Shown here piece after piece: positions 32,729 through 43,352 of a stretch of DNA of 64,000 bases. The stretch lies in NCBI GenBank assembly GCA_036245525.1, contig BTPG01000002.1, positions 127,183,076 through 127,247,075 of the forward strand, given 5' to 3'. This stretch comes from Semisulcospira habei. Its lineage: Eukaryota; Mollusca; Gastropoda; Semisulcospiridae. A program made the translations under genes and the position numbers. The notes below the pieces were generated by a model that saw nothing but the letters and a program-made list of their open reading frames with translations, had not been told where the DNA came from and made no database searches. Within the stretch, counting starts at the first letter, position 1. Each line of letters begins with the position of its first letter.

Positions 32729-33630
32729 CCCCCACCCGGGTCTGCCCTGGGGGACTTGGGTGGGGTTAGGTATTTTTTAGTTCCCAGGGTCACCCTGGTC
32801 AGCCCCACAGGTTGGGTTTTTCTCTCTATTCTGGGGCATGTCTCCAGGATGGAGGATCATCGCCTACCAAAGATCACCCTGTTCGGCGAGCTTGCTACTG
32901 GACACCGTGACAGAGGGGCACCAAAGAAGAGATACAAAGACTGTCTCAAGAAGTCACTTAGTGCCTGCCAAATCGACCACCACCAGTGGTCCTCGCTTGC
33001 TGTGGACCGTGACACCTGGCGCTCCACCATTTAATAATAAATAATAATGAATGGTTCTTGTATAGCGCAAAATCTTTTTGTGGCAAAAACTCATTGCGCT
33101 AAAGGCAGCTGTCTCCTTTGAGGACTCTCGCAGAGCTAGCCTTAAGGACAAGCGGCTCAGGAGAAAAAACAGATGCCGCAACTCAAAACCCTGGCCATAC
33201 CTTCCCCTGCAGCCACTGCGGTCGAACCTGCCTGTCCCGTATTGGCCTCCGCAGCCACGAACAAGCCTACAGACGTCGTGGGCAACTCCTATAAAATCTT
33301 CGTTCGCGAAGTCAAGCCAAGAGAGAGAGAGAGAGGGGCATGTGTTTCTGTCTACCCGAGGTCCATTCACCTGTATTTGCCTTTTTAAAACTCTCCCTAC
33401 TGTCTGCACTGCCTGTAGCTCTTGATATTGGATGTGTGTTGCTAAATGGTCTTAGCTTTATTTAGCCCCATGTGTTAGGTTTATTTAACGTATTGGACCG
33501 GCTGGCGACATACATTCAATGTTCTGTTTATTTTTTTTTTTCACAAGCAGTGCAGGCACGTCCTGAGAAAGCCTTGTTGCTGTCAGGACGTTAAGCAGTG
33601 TACAATCAATCAATCAATCAATCAAACAAA
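32729..33630 (+). repeat. SINE-like repeat, copy 5, interrupted by an RTE-like LINE
   Basis: The target duplication CTTTTAGCCCT (32718-32728 and 33631-33641) frames it; the body is split after ATTCTGGGGCATG. Confidence 0.85.
32841..33334 (+). mobile_element. RTE-like LINE copy, last 130 codons
   Basis: It encodes RMEDHRLPKITLFGEL to the zinc finger and ends in (GA)n. The target duplication is GGGGCATG (32833-32840 and 33335-33342). About 70 bp of foreign DNA (33034-33103, AATAATAAATAATAATG...) interrupts it. Confidence 0.87.
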
Positions 33631-33689
33631 CTTTTAGCCCTGGATGCCTACATCAGAGTAGTGCCAGATTAGCTTGACACCTTCAGGCA

Positions 33690-33905
33690 ACATTGCTGAC
33701 ACCAGAAGCACAGGGGGCATAAACCATAAGTGTTTCTGATGCCAAGAGTGTTACAATGGTAACAGTACGTCTGTTACAGTTCATCTCTTTAACTGAGAGT
33801 TACAGGTTATTTAATTAATTGAATGAGTGAAATGATGGTGCCATGTGTTGTATGGGCAGACAGTGAATTCCCCCATGAGGGATTAATAAAGTATTATTGT
33901 ATTGT
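33690..33905 (+). repeat. LINE 3' tail
   Basis: The segment ends GGGATTAATAAAGTATTATTG plus a TATTG-type repeat, a common CR1-like 3' end, inside the split MITE. Confidence 0.55.
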
Positions 33906-34029
33906 ATTATCATGGTCAAGCTGTCTACTGCAACTGGTTTCATAGTCATTAGGCAACGTCTCCAAAATTTGAGAAATAGGACCTTGGGGCCGAAAGGGTT
34001 AAAGAGATTGTATGCAGAAGATTGTATTT

Positions 34030-34372
34030 CTCTCATCGGTCAAGGGGTTAATTTCAGGATGTCTGCAATCTGTGCTTGGAACGGTGGAAGAAGCATACAT
34101 TATTACCACCATAGATATACAGTATCAGACGTGTGTTGCGTCCTGCTTTATTGTTAGGGATGTTGACTGTACCTAGTGCACACTGGTTTGTCTCCATGGA
34201 TTTGTTATACACATTGAGCAGCAGCAAAGTGAGACAACCAATGTGTAACCGGTACAGAACTGGTTTGATTCTCTGTTTTCATCTACAAGAATGGTTTTGC
34301 TGCTGGTACACATGTTTACAAAATATCTACAATACATGTATTTTGTTCAATGGACGTTTTCCAAAATTAAGA
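34030..34372. other. Intron, nothing recognised
   Basis: Unique DNA between the nested MITE and the TIR element. Confidence 0.4.
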
Positions 34373-34976
34373 GCTGTTCTTAATTGGACGAACTATTGAT
34401 CGGCAAACCTAGATCGGAGAAGATCGGCGATCTTTTGGTTTGTTTCTTAATTGAGGTTGAACGAACTAGGCGAACTTCAGCAAACCAGGTTTGCCATGGT
34501 TCTTTTTCTTAACTGAAGTGCTTGATTCGGCGTACTTACTGTCCGCGAAGGTGTTCAAAATGGCTGCCGCTATGCCGCTTCGCGATTTGAACGATGTTTG
34601 TTTTTGTACTCCTTGCAGTAGCGACCCCACAAACAGCGTTGCGCCTCCCACAAATCAATAAAAATGGGTCGTGTTCTTCGCACGAGTGAAATATCGCCGT
34701 CCGCCATATTTGTTTGTATCGATGACTGTCTTCTTATCTCCAACGCAGAAGAGGGTAAAAGTTTTGACCAATCAGAGAAAAGGTTCGCCTTGGTTTGCTC
34801 AACACGTTCAGCGAACCTTTTCCGACAGCAAACTATGGTTTGCTGAGGTTTGTGAACTACTTCGAACTAGGTTCGCCGCATCTTTAGATCGTCCAATTAA
34901 GAACCAACCTGGTTCGTCCGAGATCGTGAACTGTAGTTCGTCAGAGTTCGCGAACTAAAGTTCGTTTAATTAAGAA
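34373..34976. mobile_element. Non-autonomous TIR transposon rich in GGTTCG/GGTTTGC motifs
   Basis: The ends are GTTCTTAATTGGACGAAC and, inverted, GTTCTTAATTAAACGAAC. Short motifs such as GGTTCGC, GGTTTGC and CGAACT recur in both orientations near both ends, like the subterminal repeats of hAT or Harbinger elements. No transposase frame is seen and the target duplication is unclear. Confidence 0.7.
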
Positions 34977-35069
34977 CATGCTTAAGAAGTATGTGAAAAG
35001 AATGCACCGAATTTGATGCATTTGAAAGGACAGGCAAAACATGCAGTACCGCATGTTTTGTCATCCCTT

Positions 35070-35155
35070 TTAACTCTTTGCATGTCAGTAGCAGTTTTAG
35101 TCGCGATGATCCCTAAAGTCGCGACTAAAACTGTTACCGACACGCAAAGGGTTAA
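35070..35155. mobile_element. Family B MITE
   Basis: TTAACTCTTTGCATGTCAG to CACGCAAAGGGTTAA; the centre has lost the CAGGAATC half. Confidence 0.82.
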
Positions 35156-35568
35156 TGCAGTAATTGTGTCATATTTGTGCATTTTAAAACACGTTTTGTC
35201 TGCTCATGGAGTCCAATGATTTGTTGGATTCTTGCGTTCTTTTGACCTATTTCCCATGTACAGACGACCTCTATTTCTCACTTCATATCTGCATGCCAAT
35301 ACCCTATGATTTCTTCACCTGCTTTTCGCTCCCACCCTGTGTTTGCATTTTGGTCAAACTCACAGTTTGCTTGGTTGTTGTACCTTTTCTTTGTTGTACA
35401 GAGACTGCTTTGCCTGCTTGAGTGCATGTTTTCTGTATGGCATACTAACACTAATCTTATAACAGTGAGACCTTGCCTAGGCGGCTACCAAGTTGAATTA
35501 GATTACCACCTGTCTTAAATGTCTCTGTGGTGGCCGCCATGTACAGGTTTCCCGACAATAGAAACTGT

Positions 35569-35742
35569 TTAACCATTTTAGCTGAAACGCCCTACAGCAG
35601 GAGGTGGATTGACCATGATAATTCAAGGGTAGTGCCAGATTAGCTTGGCGCCTTCAGGCGCCAGGCTAATCTGGCACTACCCTTGAAATATCATGGTCAA
35701 TCCACCTCCCGCAACTGGTACATGGTCTTCCAAAAGGGTTAG
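35569..35742. mobile_element. Family A MITE, subfamily I
   Basis: The core palindrome GCTTGGCGCCTTCAGGCGCC is intact; the right end reads AAAAGGGTTAG. Confidence 0.8.
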
Positions 35743-35779
35743 TGCATATGTTTGCCATGAACAGACTCATTTGCCATAT

Positions 35780-36010
35780 TCACACTTTAGAGGGAGATGG
35801 ATTGGTCATGACAGGTAAACCCTTTGGCTGTTGGTAGCAGTTTTTGTCATGACAATTCATGTCATGTCAAAAACCACTACCAACCTCTGATTAAGGGTAG
35901 TACCTAGGAAGGCGCCAGGCTGATATGGCACCTTCCTTGAACTGTCATGGCCCATTCTTCCCCTCTGGTTGGTACTACAGCCTTTACGGAGGCTTCCAGA
36001 AGATGTGAAT
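35780..36010. mobile_element. Family A MITE with a family B MITE in its stem
   Basis: The left arm (GAGATGGATTGGTCATGACAG) is cut by a family B element at 35815-35894 and resumes as AAGGGTAGTACCTAGG. Confidence 0.65.
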
Positions 36011-36029
36011 GTCCTTTTATGTGTGAAAG

Positions 36030-36142
36030 TGTTAATCCTGTCGCTTCCAGGAAATAGTGAACGTGATCCATTTGCAGGATACATAGATCCTCTTTGGCCC
36101 CTGCAGGCGCGGGAGCTTATGAGGATCAGTGCCTCTTGCTGA
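36030..36142. mobile_element. Family C palindrome
   Basis: CATAGATCCTCTTTGGCCCC folds on GGAGCTTATGAGGATCAG. Confidence 0.65.
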
Positions 36143-36185
36143 CTTGACTTTTCATCCATTTACCTTGGGGCTCTTTAGCATTGAA

Positions 36186-36277
36186 TTAACCCTTTGTGTG
36201 TTGGTAGCGGATTTAGTCGCGATGATTTCTGTAGGAATCGTTACAACAAAATCCACTACCAACATGCAAAGGGTTAA
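36186..36277. mobile_element. Family B MITE, near-perfect
   Basis: TTAACCCTTTGTGTGTTGG and complement with TTAA at both ends. Confidence 0.88.
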
Positions 36278-36449
36278 CACTGATTTAGAAACACTATCAG
36301 CAATCACTGCACTGGCAGTTAAGGGGTTTACAATCACAGTGCCTAATGTGAGCTTTGCATTTATGACAGTGTACACAGATTTAGGACCTGTGGTCTTTGA
36401 GTTCACGAGGTGTGGCTAAATGTTAAAATATAGAGAAAAGTGCATCATG

Positions 36450-36512
36450 CCAGAAGAAATGTGACGGGCATTTTTGGAAAATGTTGCATTTCTTTTGCTC
36501 GTCAGTATATTG
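36450..36512. mobile_element. Family D palindrome, half
   Basis: GAAAATGTTGCATTTCTTTTGC with the right-end CTCGTCAGTA is kept; the left arm is missing. Confidence 0.5.
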
Positions 36513-36584
36513 TTATGCATACTAATTTCAACTGTCTTGGCACACTTTCTGAACTGTTGGTTCTGTAGTGTATGCACGGTGTAA

Positions 36585-36766
36585 TTAACTCCTTATGCCC
36601 TGAGGACGAAATTAACAAATTTTTTGTAGATATCCTCTGAGGTCTATATCACAGTTCTGGAGACAGGTCAATCATGATATTTCAAGGTTGGTGTCGGAAT
36701 AATTCTGACGCCAACCTTGAAATGTCATGGTCGATCCACATCCTGTTGTGGTCTTTCAGGGCTTAA
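36585..36766. mobile_element. Family A MITE, subfamily III, loop deleted
   Basis: TTAACTCCTTATGCCCTGAG to GGGCTTAA; the loop between GTGTCGGAAT and ATTCTGACGCC is gone. Confidence 0.75.
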
Positions 36767-36950
36767 CAGGTATAAGAGCCATTTTTGCTTCAAAGTTGTT
36801 TTTGATGCAGGTGTTATGGCTGCCATTGGTGTAGCTGATCAGTTTTTTGTAGAGTAACAATTTTACATCTGTAAATCAAGTTCACAATTAATGTATTGTT
36901 TCAAAATGCAGTCTGCTATTAATGTTACATACTTTACAAATGTGACTAGT

Positions 36951-37213
36951 TTAACCTCTTGGTGCATTCATCCGCCGGTACTGTATTCAGTACCAGTGGG
37001 AATACAATAAATTTGACTATCATAGTTCACAGTTGGTGCAAGGGCATCCTGATAAATTATTGCAAGAAAATATTGACTATGATAGTTCATGGGTGGAGCC
37101 GGCGCCACCCGTGAACTAAAATGGTTGACCTATCTCCTAATCTGTAATATAGCTTTCATATGACAATAAGCAAATTTCGAAAAAAAATTCACCCTCAGGA
37201 TATAATGGGCTAA
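36951..37213. mobile_element. Family A MITE, subfamily II, rearranged
   Basis: The arm TTTGACTATCATAGTTCAC is present about twice, so the element has a partial internal duplication. Confidence 0.6.
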
Positions 37214-37294
37214 GCGTTTCTGTTGGTTTTTGTCATGGTGTTTCCCGTTGGAATCTCTGTGACAAAAAGCGCTAGCAGCACATCAAAAGGCCGA
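37211..37294. mobile_element. Family B MITE, diverged
   Basis: The arms TTTTTGTCATGGTG and TGTGACAAAAAGCGC remain, 90 nt before constant exon c1. Confidence 0.5.
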
Positions 37295-37386
37295 TGAAAT
37301 CTGTGTATCATACATATGATATGTATTTTCCCTTGCTTTTCATGTTTTGAAATGACACATTTCAATGGTTGACTTGATAGACGCAG

Positions 37387-37510
37387 TTGATGGTGCGCCC
37401 AAGCTTGAAAAAGAAATGACGGCGACGGGAGCAGGGGCAGGACAAGAGCCAGTCAGAACTGTGCGCAAAGATTTCCCCGAAACGTGGATCTTCGAGCATG
37501 TCACTACAGA
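37387..37510 (+). CDS. Constant exon c1: end of bait region, VRKDFPETW
   Basis: The exon is 124 nt, phase 1 to 2, after gatagacgcag and before gtaagg. The first two bases complete a codon with the single base left by any alternative exon. It encodes VDGAPKLEKEM, then an Ala/Gly-rich linker and VRKDFPETWIFEHVTTE. V-R-x-x-FPE-(T/S)-W is the universal motif just after the bait of alpha-2-macroglobulin family proteins, which places the upstream cassette in the bait region. Confidence 0.93.
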
Positions 37511-37699
37511 GTAAGGAAATTAAACTACGTGTTTGTTGTTATATGCAAAATAATTTATAATAAGTAAATGTCGGAAACTCTGAATAAACGTTATATGATA
37601 TCTGCGTGGGTGACAGTCATGAGTCCTGGAAGCTGATTCAGCTTTTTCAAAATCACAGAAAGATGAATTTCAGCTTTTGGTTCAGACAGAACAGCCCTT

Positions 37700-37811
37700 C
37701 AGCAGCCTGTTCTATCAGCAAGAGGCATGAATTCTCATGAGACCCTGCGTCAGCAGTACTGTACTGGTGCATCGGCAAGGGCTCATGAGAATTTAATGTC
37801 TCTTGCTGGCC
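37700..37811. mobile_element. Family C palindrome
   Basis: GCAAGAGGCATGAATTCTCATG folds on its complement; the loop has expanded. Confidence 0.68.
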
Positions 37812-37921
37812 TTGGATGATGGGACATAGTTCGTGGACCATTTTCAGTCAGTTCAGTTTTTCCAGATTGTTGTTATGTGTGGCTGTGTTGTAATTTACTG
37901 TACATGTATCATTGACTACAG

Positions 37922-38039
37922 TGACATGGGCTTGAAGACCGTGACGAGAACGCTGCCCGATTCCATCACCTCCTGGGTCATCAGTGGTTTTGCCATCCGA
38001 CAAGACTCGCCCATGGCTGTTACGGCTATGCCATACGAG
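37922..38039 (+). CDS. Constant exon c2: PDSITSW segment
   Basis: The exon is 118 nt, phase 2 to 0, following gactacag and preceding gtcaga. It encodes DMGLKTVTRTLPDSITSW and then VISGFAIRQDSPMAV. P-D-(S/T)-I-T-x-W is a family signature at the end of MG6. Confidence 0.93.
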
Positions 38040-38351
38040 GTCAGAGCAGACGTTTGCAGTGTGCGTGCATGTATGTGTGTCTGAGTGCACATGCTTATCC
38101 CAGGCATGACATACTTGCAGTAAAAATGACTGTTCACGTTTAATTATTAAGTTTCAACATTGAGTTTGTGCAGTATTGGCATGTGAGAAATGTACTATAT
38201 ATAATTATTATCGTGGTTTTCAGTATTTGTGTGGTTTCAATGTGGCTTGCTTTCTGGTTTACAAAACAACACACGCACAAACATGCACGCACTCACGCAC
38301 ACACACACACACACAAACCCCCTAGTAAAACATACATGTACGAACACCCAA

Positions 38352-38588
38352 TTAACCCTTCACATCCTCGGGCTGATTTGTTACAAAATTTGCATGTTGT
38401 CCTATGAAGGCTACATTACAGATTAGAGATAGATCAACTATTTTAGTTCAAATAAATATGACTATGATAGTTCACAGGTGGTGCTAGTATAGCTTGGCAC
38501 CTGTGGTGCCAAGCTATTCTGGCACCACCTGTGAACTATCATAGTCAAATTTATTTCAAGCAATAGTGTATCATGATGAAAAGGGTTA
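38352..38588. mobile_element. Family A MITE, subfamily II
   Basis: TTAACCCTTCACATCCTCGG to GAAAAGGGTTAA; the inner stem, from AATATGACTATGATAG, is nearly perfect. Confidence 0.85.
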
Positions 38589-38759
38589 AATCAGAGGGAA
38601 ATGCCAAAACAAACGAAGATGTCATCAAAAAGAACAAGGACAGAATGAAATACTGCTCCTTGTGACTTGCGTAGTATTGCTTGAATTTGAAGCCTGCTTG
38701 TTAGATTCACTATCCAAGTTTGAGTGCTTGTGGTTTGACCTGTGATGTATGTGTTTCAG

Positions 38760-38873
38760 CTGAAAGCCTTCAACCCATTCTTCGTGACCCTGAATCTGCC
38801 CTACTCTATCCGGCGCATGGAAGAGTTTGAGTTGCGAGCCACCGTCTTTAACTACAGAGATACAGATAAAATG
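38760..38873 (+). CDS. Constant exon c3: MG7-like, FFVTLNLPYSI
   Basis: The exon is 114 nt (38 codons), phase 0 to 0, after tgtttcag and before gttggt. It contains FNPFFVTLNLPYSIRR and ends with RATVFNYRDTDKM, matching the conserved F-F-x-x-L-x-LPYS-(V/I)-x-R and A-x-VFNY motifs. A degraded family B palindrome begins only a few bases past the donor. Confidence 0.93.
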
Positions 38874-38992
38874 GTTGGTGCCTTTTTTATTGTGGACATT
38901 ACTTTTTCTTCGTTCTTCTTGCAGGAATCATCATGACAAAAAGTGCTATCGACAGCCAGAGAGGGGTTAGAAATACAGGCTTTGTGGTAATG

Positions 38993-39176
38993 GAAAATTC
39001 TCTGTATTTGACAGACAAATTTTGACAAGGACAAAAGTCCATCCCCAGGATGGACAAATCTTGAGGAAAAATGAACTTATCCCTGCAGTGTTTCAGGTAC
39101 GCGACGGACTGTAAAGCGCGTGGGACAGATTTTTTTGTCAAGCTGTCTGTCCCCACGACAGACAGTTTTAAATCCT
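38993..39176. repeat. Family G repeat
   Basis: Starts ATTCTCTGTATTTGACAGA and ends GACAGACAGTTTTAAATCC; a relative is at 43077-43352. Confidence 0.6.
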
Positions 39177-39367
39177 AGGGGAAAGCCTGAAATAATGAGC
39201 CCAGAAAGTGATGTTTCACTGATTTATTTGCACTTTTCATTGCAGGGTTTGTTCAAATGTACATGTAATACTGTTTTAAAAGTCACTCGAGGTTTCCTAT
39301 GTATCATGGCTTGTTTGTGAAGTGTCTGATTTAATCTTCAGAGTTATTTATATTTTGCTTTTTGCAG

Positions 39368-39433
39368 GTAAAGGTGACTTTGAGCCCATCAGCTGACTTC
39401 CAGATTAGGGGCAGCAACTCATTTGACATCATG
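39368..39433 (+). CDS. Constant exon c4: short MG7-like exon
   Basis: This 66-nt exon (22 codons, phase 0 to 0) lies between ctttttgcag and gtgcgt and encodes VKVTLSPSADFQIRG plus SNSFDIM. Assignment rests on phase compatibility and position between the LPYS exon and the CUB-like exon; such short exons are common here in the family. Confidence 0.85.
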
Positions 39434-39869
39434 GTGCGTAAAGTCGGTTCCTCTTTTCTAGCCATCTTTTCATTTTCTTTGCTCTCAATACATTTTTTCT
39501 TCAGTTTTGATTTTTAGTGTAATGTCAACTGCACTCTGTTTTACATGTGTGTTAGTGTTTTTCATCAGTCAAGATACTGTGAAGTTACCCTGATATAATT
39601 ATTTAGGTCAACTTCTCAGCTATTTTTTTTGTGTCAGTTTTTTATGTGGTCAACCTAAACAGTAAATCTGCTGAAGTGGGAACAGATATGCCATAAGCTG
39701 CTTTACAAAATAATTTAGATTTTGTGACAATTGTTGGAAAGTATGAAACTTCTGGTAAACAACTTTGAAACATTTAACCCTTTGCTGGAATCACCTCAGT
39801 ACAAAACTCTACTATAGGAATTATTTTCATGGATGCTTACCTTTTTTTTCTCCTTCCACTGCCCTTCAG
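39434..39869. other. Intron, nothing recognised
   Basis: AT-rich unique DNA between constant exons c4 and c5. Confidence 0.5.
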
Positions 39870-39998
39870 GTGCGTCGAGGCCAGGCCGCTAGCCAGGTGT
39901 TCATGATCGTGGCCAACAAGGTGGGCACCATCTCCCTGGTCGTGCAGGCCGACTCTGCACCTGATAGTGACACCATTGACAGGAAACTCATCGTCAAG
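39870..39998 (+). CDS. Constant exon c5: CUB-like strand segment
   Basis: The exon is 129 nt (43 codons), phase 0 to 0, after gcccttcag and before gtcagg. It encodes VRRGQAASQVFMIVANKVG followed by TISLVVQADSAPDSD and ends with RKLIVK. G-x-I-x-L-x-V-x-A and the terminal L-x-V(K/E) leading into PEG match the linker between MG7 and the thioester domain. Confidence 0.9.
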
Positions 39999-40097
39999 GT
40001 CAGGATTAACATCAACTTTTTTTGCAACAGTTGAAATTTGATACATGTACTGATGTCGATTCTACCACTTCACAAATGTTGAAATTTGATAATGACA

Positions 40098-40272
40098 TTA
40101 ACACAATTAGCCCCAACGCCCTGTAGCCGGAGATGGATTGACCATGATAATTGAAGGGTAGTGCCAGATTGGCACTGTCCTTGAATTATCATGGTCAATC
40201 TACCTGCTGCAACTTGAACATAGGAGTTAGGTAGCACCTCCCAAATTTGGGCCATGTGGCTGAATGGGTTAA
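40098..40272. mobile_element. Family A MITE, loop deleted
   Basis: TTAACACAATTAGCCCC to GTGGCTGAATGGGTTAA; the palindrome jumps from GCCAGATTGGC to ACTGTCC. Confidence 0.75.
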
Positions 40273-40694
40273 TATTGCCAGTATCTTGATAGGTGTCGGA
40301 ATCTGAAAGTGATATTCATATGGCCCAAAGGGAGATCAACAGTGCCTCTTGATGTGTGAGAGTAAACACTATTCATGACTGACAGTCTTCAGTCCTGGAG
40401 GTTGATTTGGCTTCTTAAAAATCCCAGATTGCTGAATTTCAGCTCAATTCAATTCAGTAAACTTTATTTATGGCCATGTGGCTAAATGGGTTAATATTGC
40501 CAGTATCTTGATAGGTGTCGGAATCTGAAAGTGATATTCATATGGCTCAAAGGGAGATCAGCAGTGCCTCTTGATGTGTGAGAGTTAACAATATTCATGG
40601 CTGACAGTCTTCAGTCCTGGAGGCTGATTCAGCTTCTTAAAAATCCCAGATTGCTGAATTTCAGCTCAATTCGATTCAGTAAACTTTATTTATC
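40251..40694. repeat. Tandem duplication, two units of 222 bp
   Basis: GCCATGTGGCTGAATGGG recurs at 40473; both units contain CTTGATGTGTGAGAG and end in AATTCAGTAAACTTTATTTA. Confidence 0.85.
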
Positions 40695-41100
40695 CCGCTA
40701 GGGGCAATTAAAGTGGTCCGCCAGGTTCAGTGACTTACATTGAAATATGCACACAATAATGATACAAACAATCAATTCAAATAAAATCTAATGTATTAAA
40801 ACAGTACAACATTTATAAATAATTAAAAAAAAACATACATGCACTTTTCGGCTCATATCACCACGCAATGCACAGCATTAAAAACGGTAAAAACAAAAAG
40901 GTAATTAATTTAAGACAATAATAATAAAATTATTTTGAAATAAACTGACAGAAAATAATAATAATGAAATAAAATAAGCATATAAATAATTAAAAAGTAA
41001 GATTTGATAACTAGAAATTTAAGGGGAAAAAACGTTGCTGGCATTATCACTTGTAAAAGAAAACTCTTACAGAAAAGCTCACGATTTGCTGCTACATAAT
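40681..41100 (-). repeat. LINE 3' UTR-like segment, minus strand
   Basis: On the minus strand GGGATAAATAAAGTTTACTG ends the segment, a frequent LINE 3' terminus; the rest is AT-rich and non-coding. Confidence 0.45.
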
Positions 41101-41174
41101 ATGTGAGCGCTCACACACGCACACACACTTAGGCATCATTAATGAGACGAATTGCATGGCTTTTTGTTTCAGAC

Positions 41175-41285
41175 AGAACAGCCCTTCATCGAGCCTGCTC
41201 TATCGGCAAGAGGCATAAATTCTCATGAGCCCATGCGTCCGCAGGGGTTCATAAGAATTTATGTCTCTTGCTGGCCCTGAATCAT
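41175..41285. mobile_element. Family C palindrome
   Basis: GCAAGAGGCATAAATTCTCATG and its complement around GCGTCCGCAGG. Confidence 0.7.
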
Positions 41286-41531
41286 GGGACATGGTTATTC
41301 TGTAGACTGTTTTCAGTCATTTCAGTTTTTTCTCGCCATCACCCATGAATACTGGAATGTGGGTTTTTAGATAAATCAGTTTGATCATGATACGGAGTGA
41401 AGCAAGCCTTGTAGTCAGACAGCTTTGTGATACCTGTGAGCCATACAGTTAGACTGCTTCGCAATACCTGTGAGCCATACATTGAGACTGCATTGAGAGA
41501 TCTGGGGGCCATACAGTTGTTCAGACTGCTA

Positions 41532-41816
41532 TTAACCCATTTAACCCCAAGACTACAGATTTTGGAGGTGTCGTCTAACAGCTGTGTGCCAGTTGCAGGA
41601 ATCAATGAATCTTTATTTTACAACGGTGAAGATATTAACACAGTCGGTGACTATCATTTTTCGTACCTGCCATTGCTACAACTACGACTAAGTACAAATT
41701 ATACATAAAACAGGGACATCAAAGCACAGTGATACAAAATATATTGTCCACTAAACACAAACACATACATACACACAAACGCACTCGCGTGTCCACACAC
41801 ACGCACGCACGCACGT

Positions 41817-41859
<43 letters not shown>

Positions 41860-42499
41860 CACATTCACATGATTGTTAGAATATACACGTACATTCTTTT
41901 GTCTATGTATAACTAGATATTATTTGAGTGATTTCAGATATCTATAAAGATTTGTCTTGAAACGAGATAATGTCGGAGTGGCTTTAACGTGATATGGGAG
42001 TGAGTTCTACAGTGTGGAACCCGCAAATGACAAAGTAGATTTAAATATATCTATTCAGGGTTTTGGAACAATATAAAGACCCCTCATATTCCCATAGCAG
42101 AAATCTGATTTTTTAAACAACTCTGTTAGATATTCTGGAGCGCTATGGTTCCACACTTAACATCAGTACCCCTTTGTTAAATTTAAACTGATTTTGAGGG
42201 GTAGGAATCCAGTTTTACTGAGTTTTTCCTCGGTCATCAAGTGTGGGTCGGGAAGAATTAATTTTGCTATTCTCCTATGTAAAGAATATATATTAAGTCT
42301 TTTTAAGTGGACATCACTGCAACAATCCCACACCGTCGATGCGTAGTTTATATGTGACAGGAGATGAATCGAGCATGACAATTCAAGGGTTTGGTCAGAT
42401 AGCTTGGCTCCTGATGGCACCAAGCCAATCAGGCACTACCCTTGAATTATCATGGTCGATCCGTCTACTGCTGCAGGGTGTTGGGGTTAAATGAGTTAA
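41532..42499. mobile_element. Family A MITE split by a LINE
   Basis: TTAACCCATTTAACCCC starts at 41532 and GGGGTTAAATGAGTTAA ends at 42499; the break is at CAGTTGCAGGA. Confidence 0.75.
41604..42357 (-). pseudogene. LINE reverse-transcriptase C-terminal copy, minus strand
   Basis: The minus strand encodes SHINYASTVWDCCSDVHLKR, then a frame-broken GSTLWNSLPYHVK-type end, and an AC-rich 3' UTR. It is 5'-truncated and related to the 26086 copy. Confidence 0.75.
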
Positions 42500-42539
42500 T
42501 GTGATAATAAATTTTCATTGTCTTTTGAAGAGAAAAATA

Positions 42540-42645
42540 CCCAGTAAGCAAAAGAACCTCTAGTCAACATTGGCCTATGTTAGTCCGTGCATGGCTGTGC
42601 GTGCAGCCACTAAGGCTGATGTTGGCCTGAGGACCTTTGTGTATG
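42540..42645. mobile_element. Family E palindrome
   Basis: CAGTAAGCAAAAG starts it and GGCCTGAGGACCTTTG ends it; the stem is eroded. Confidence 0.5.
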
Positions 42646-42739
42646 CCCTTTGGAGCTAGAGACTTGTCTGCAGTGTAAGATTTTGCCATATGTACTGACT
42701 GTATGAGACTAACCGGTATTGAAAATTGGCCACATATAT

Positions 42740-42831
42740 GTAACCCTTTGGCTGTCGGTAGCGGTTTTAGTTGCGATGATTCCTAAAGGAATCATTGCGA
42801 CTAAAACTCATACCGACAGCCAAAGGATTAA
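42740..42831. mobile_element. Family B MITE
   Basis: CCCTTTGGCTGTCGGTAGC and its complement are near-perfect; it ends 67 nt before constant exon c6. Confidence 0.88.
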
Positions 42832-42898
42832 TTGGTGAGTGATTGCGTTTTGCAATCTTGGCACTTACTTGTTTGTTGTTGACTTGTTCCTGTTTTAG

Positions 42899-43052
42899 CC
42901 GGAGGGTGTGGAACGCATGAGAGCCATCACCTTTCCTGTCATCCTGACCCAGCAGCAGCCACAGTTTGAGCAGGATGTGCAGCTGGACTTCTCTCCCTGG
43001 ACGCTGGCCGATGTCGTCACGGACTCTCGCCGCGCTATGGTCACCATCACAG
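42899..43052 (+). CDS. Constant exon c6: PEGVER, CUB to thioester-domain linker
   Basis: The exon is 154 nt, phase 0 to 1, after gttcctgttttag and before gtaggc. It begins PEGVERMRAITFPVIL, equivalent to the conserved P-E-G-(I/V) turn that follows the CUB N-terminal half, and ends ...SRRAMVTITG; the last Gly codon is split with the thioester exon. Confidence 0.92.
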
Positions 43053-43076
43053 GTAGGCAGGCTGTCCATTAGCAAA

Positions 43077-43352
43077 AAATTCTCTGTATTTGACAGAACA
43101 TTTTTGACATGGACAGTTGGATTCTCATATGAATGTTTTGCTGTTGCATATTTTTGGAAGGTTGCACGATGTCGCAAACCTCATCCCACCCAACCCCCTT
43201 TTACTCTTGTTGATGTACACGTGCAGTTTTGTGATCAGTACTGATGTACTTATTCTGTCCATGTTTAAGTTTGTGACAGATTGTAGAGAGCATCTTGGAC
43301 GGATTTATTTGTCATGCTGTGCATCCCGATGACGGACATTTTACAAATCTGC
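43077..43352. repeat. Family G repeat
   Basis: It shares ATTCTCTGTATTTGACAGA and GACGGATTTATTTGTCATG-type ends with 38993-39176 but has a longer middle. The rest of the intron to 43754 shows nothing. Confidence 0.55.

Larger units (their letters stand above)
32712..34002. mobile_element. Family A MITE split by nested insertions
   Basis: The left end TTAACCCTTTTAGCCCT is at 32712 and the right end GGCCGAAAGGGTTAA at 34002. Between them lie a SINE (32729-33630) and a LINE tail (about 33690-33905). Confidence 0.75.

Noticed and set aside
36810..36860. GVMAAIGVADQ frame after gatgcag
   Set aside because: No suitable donor follows, and the constant exon at 37387 already joins the cassette in phase.
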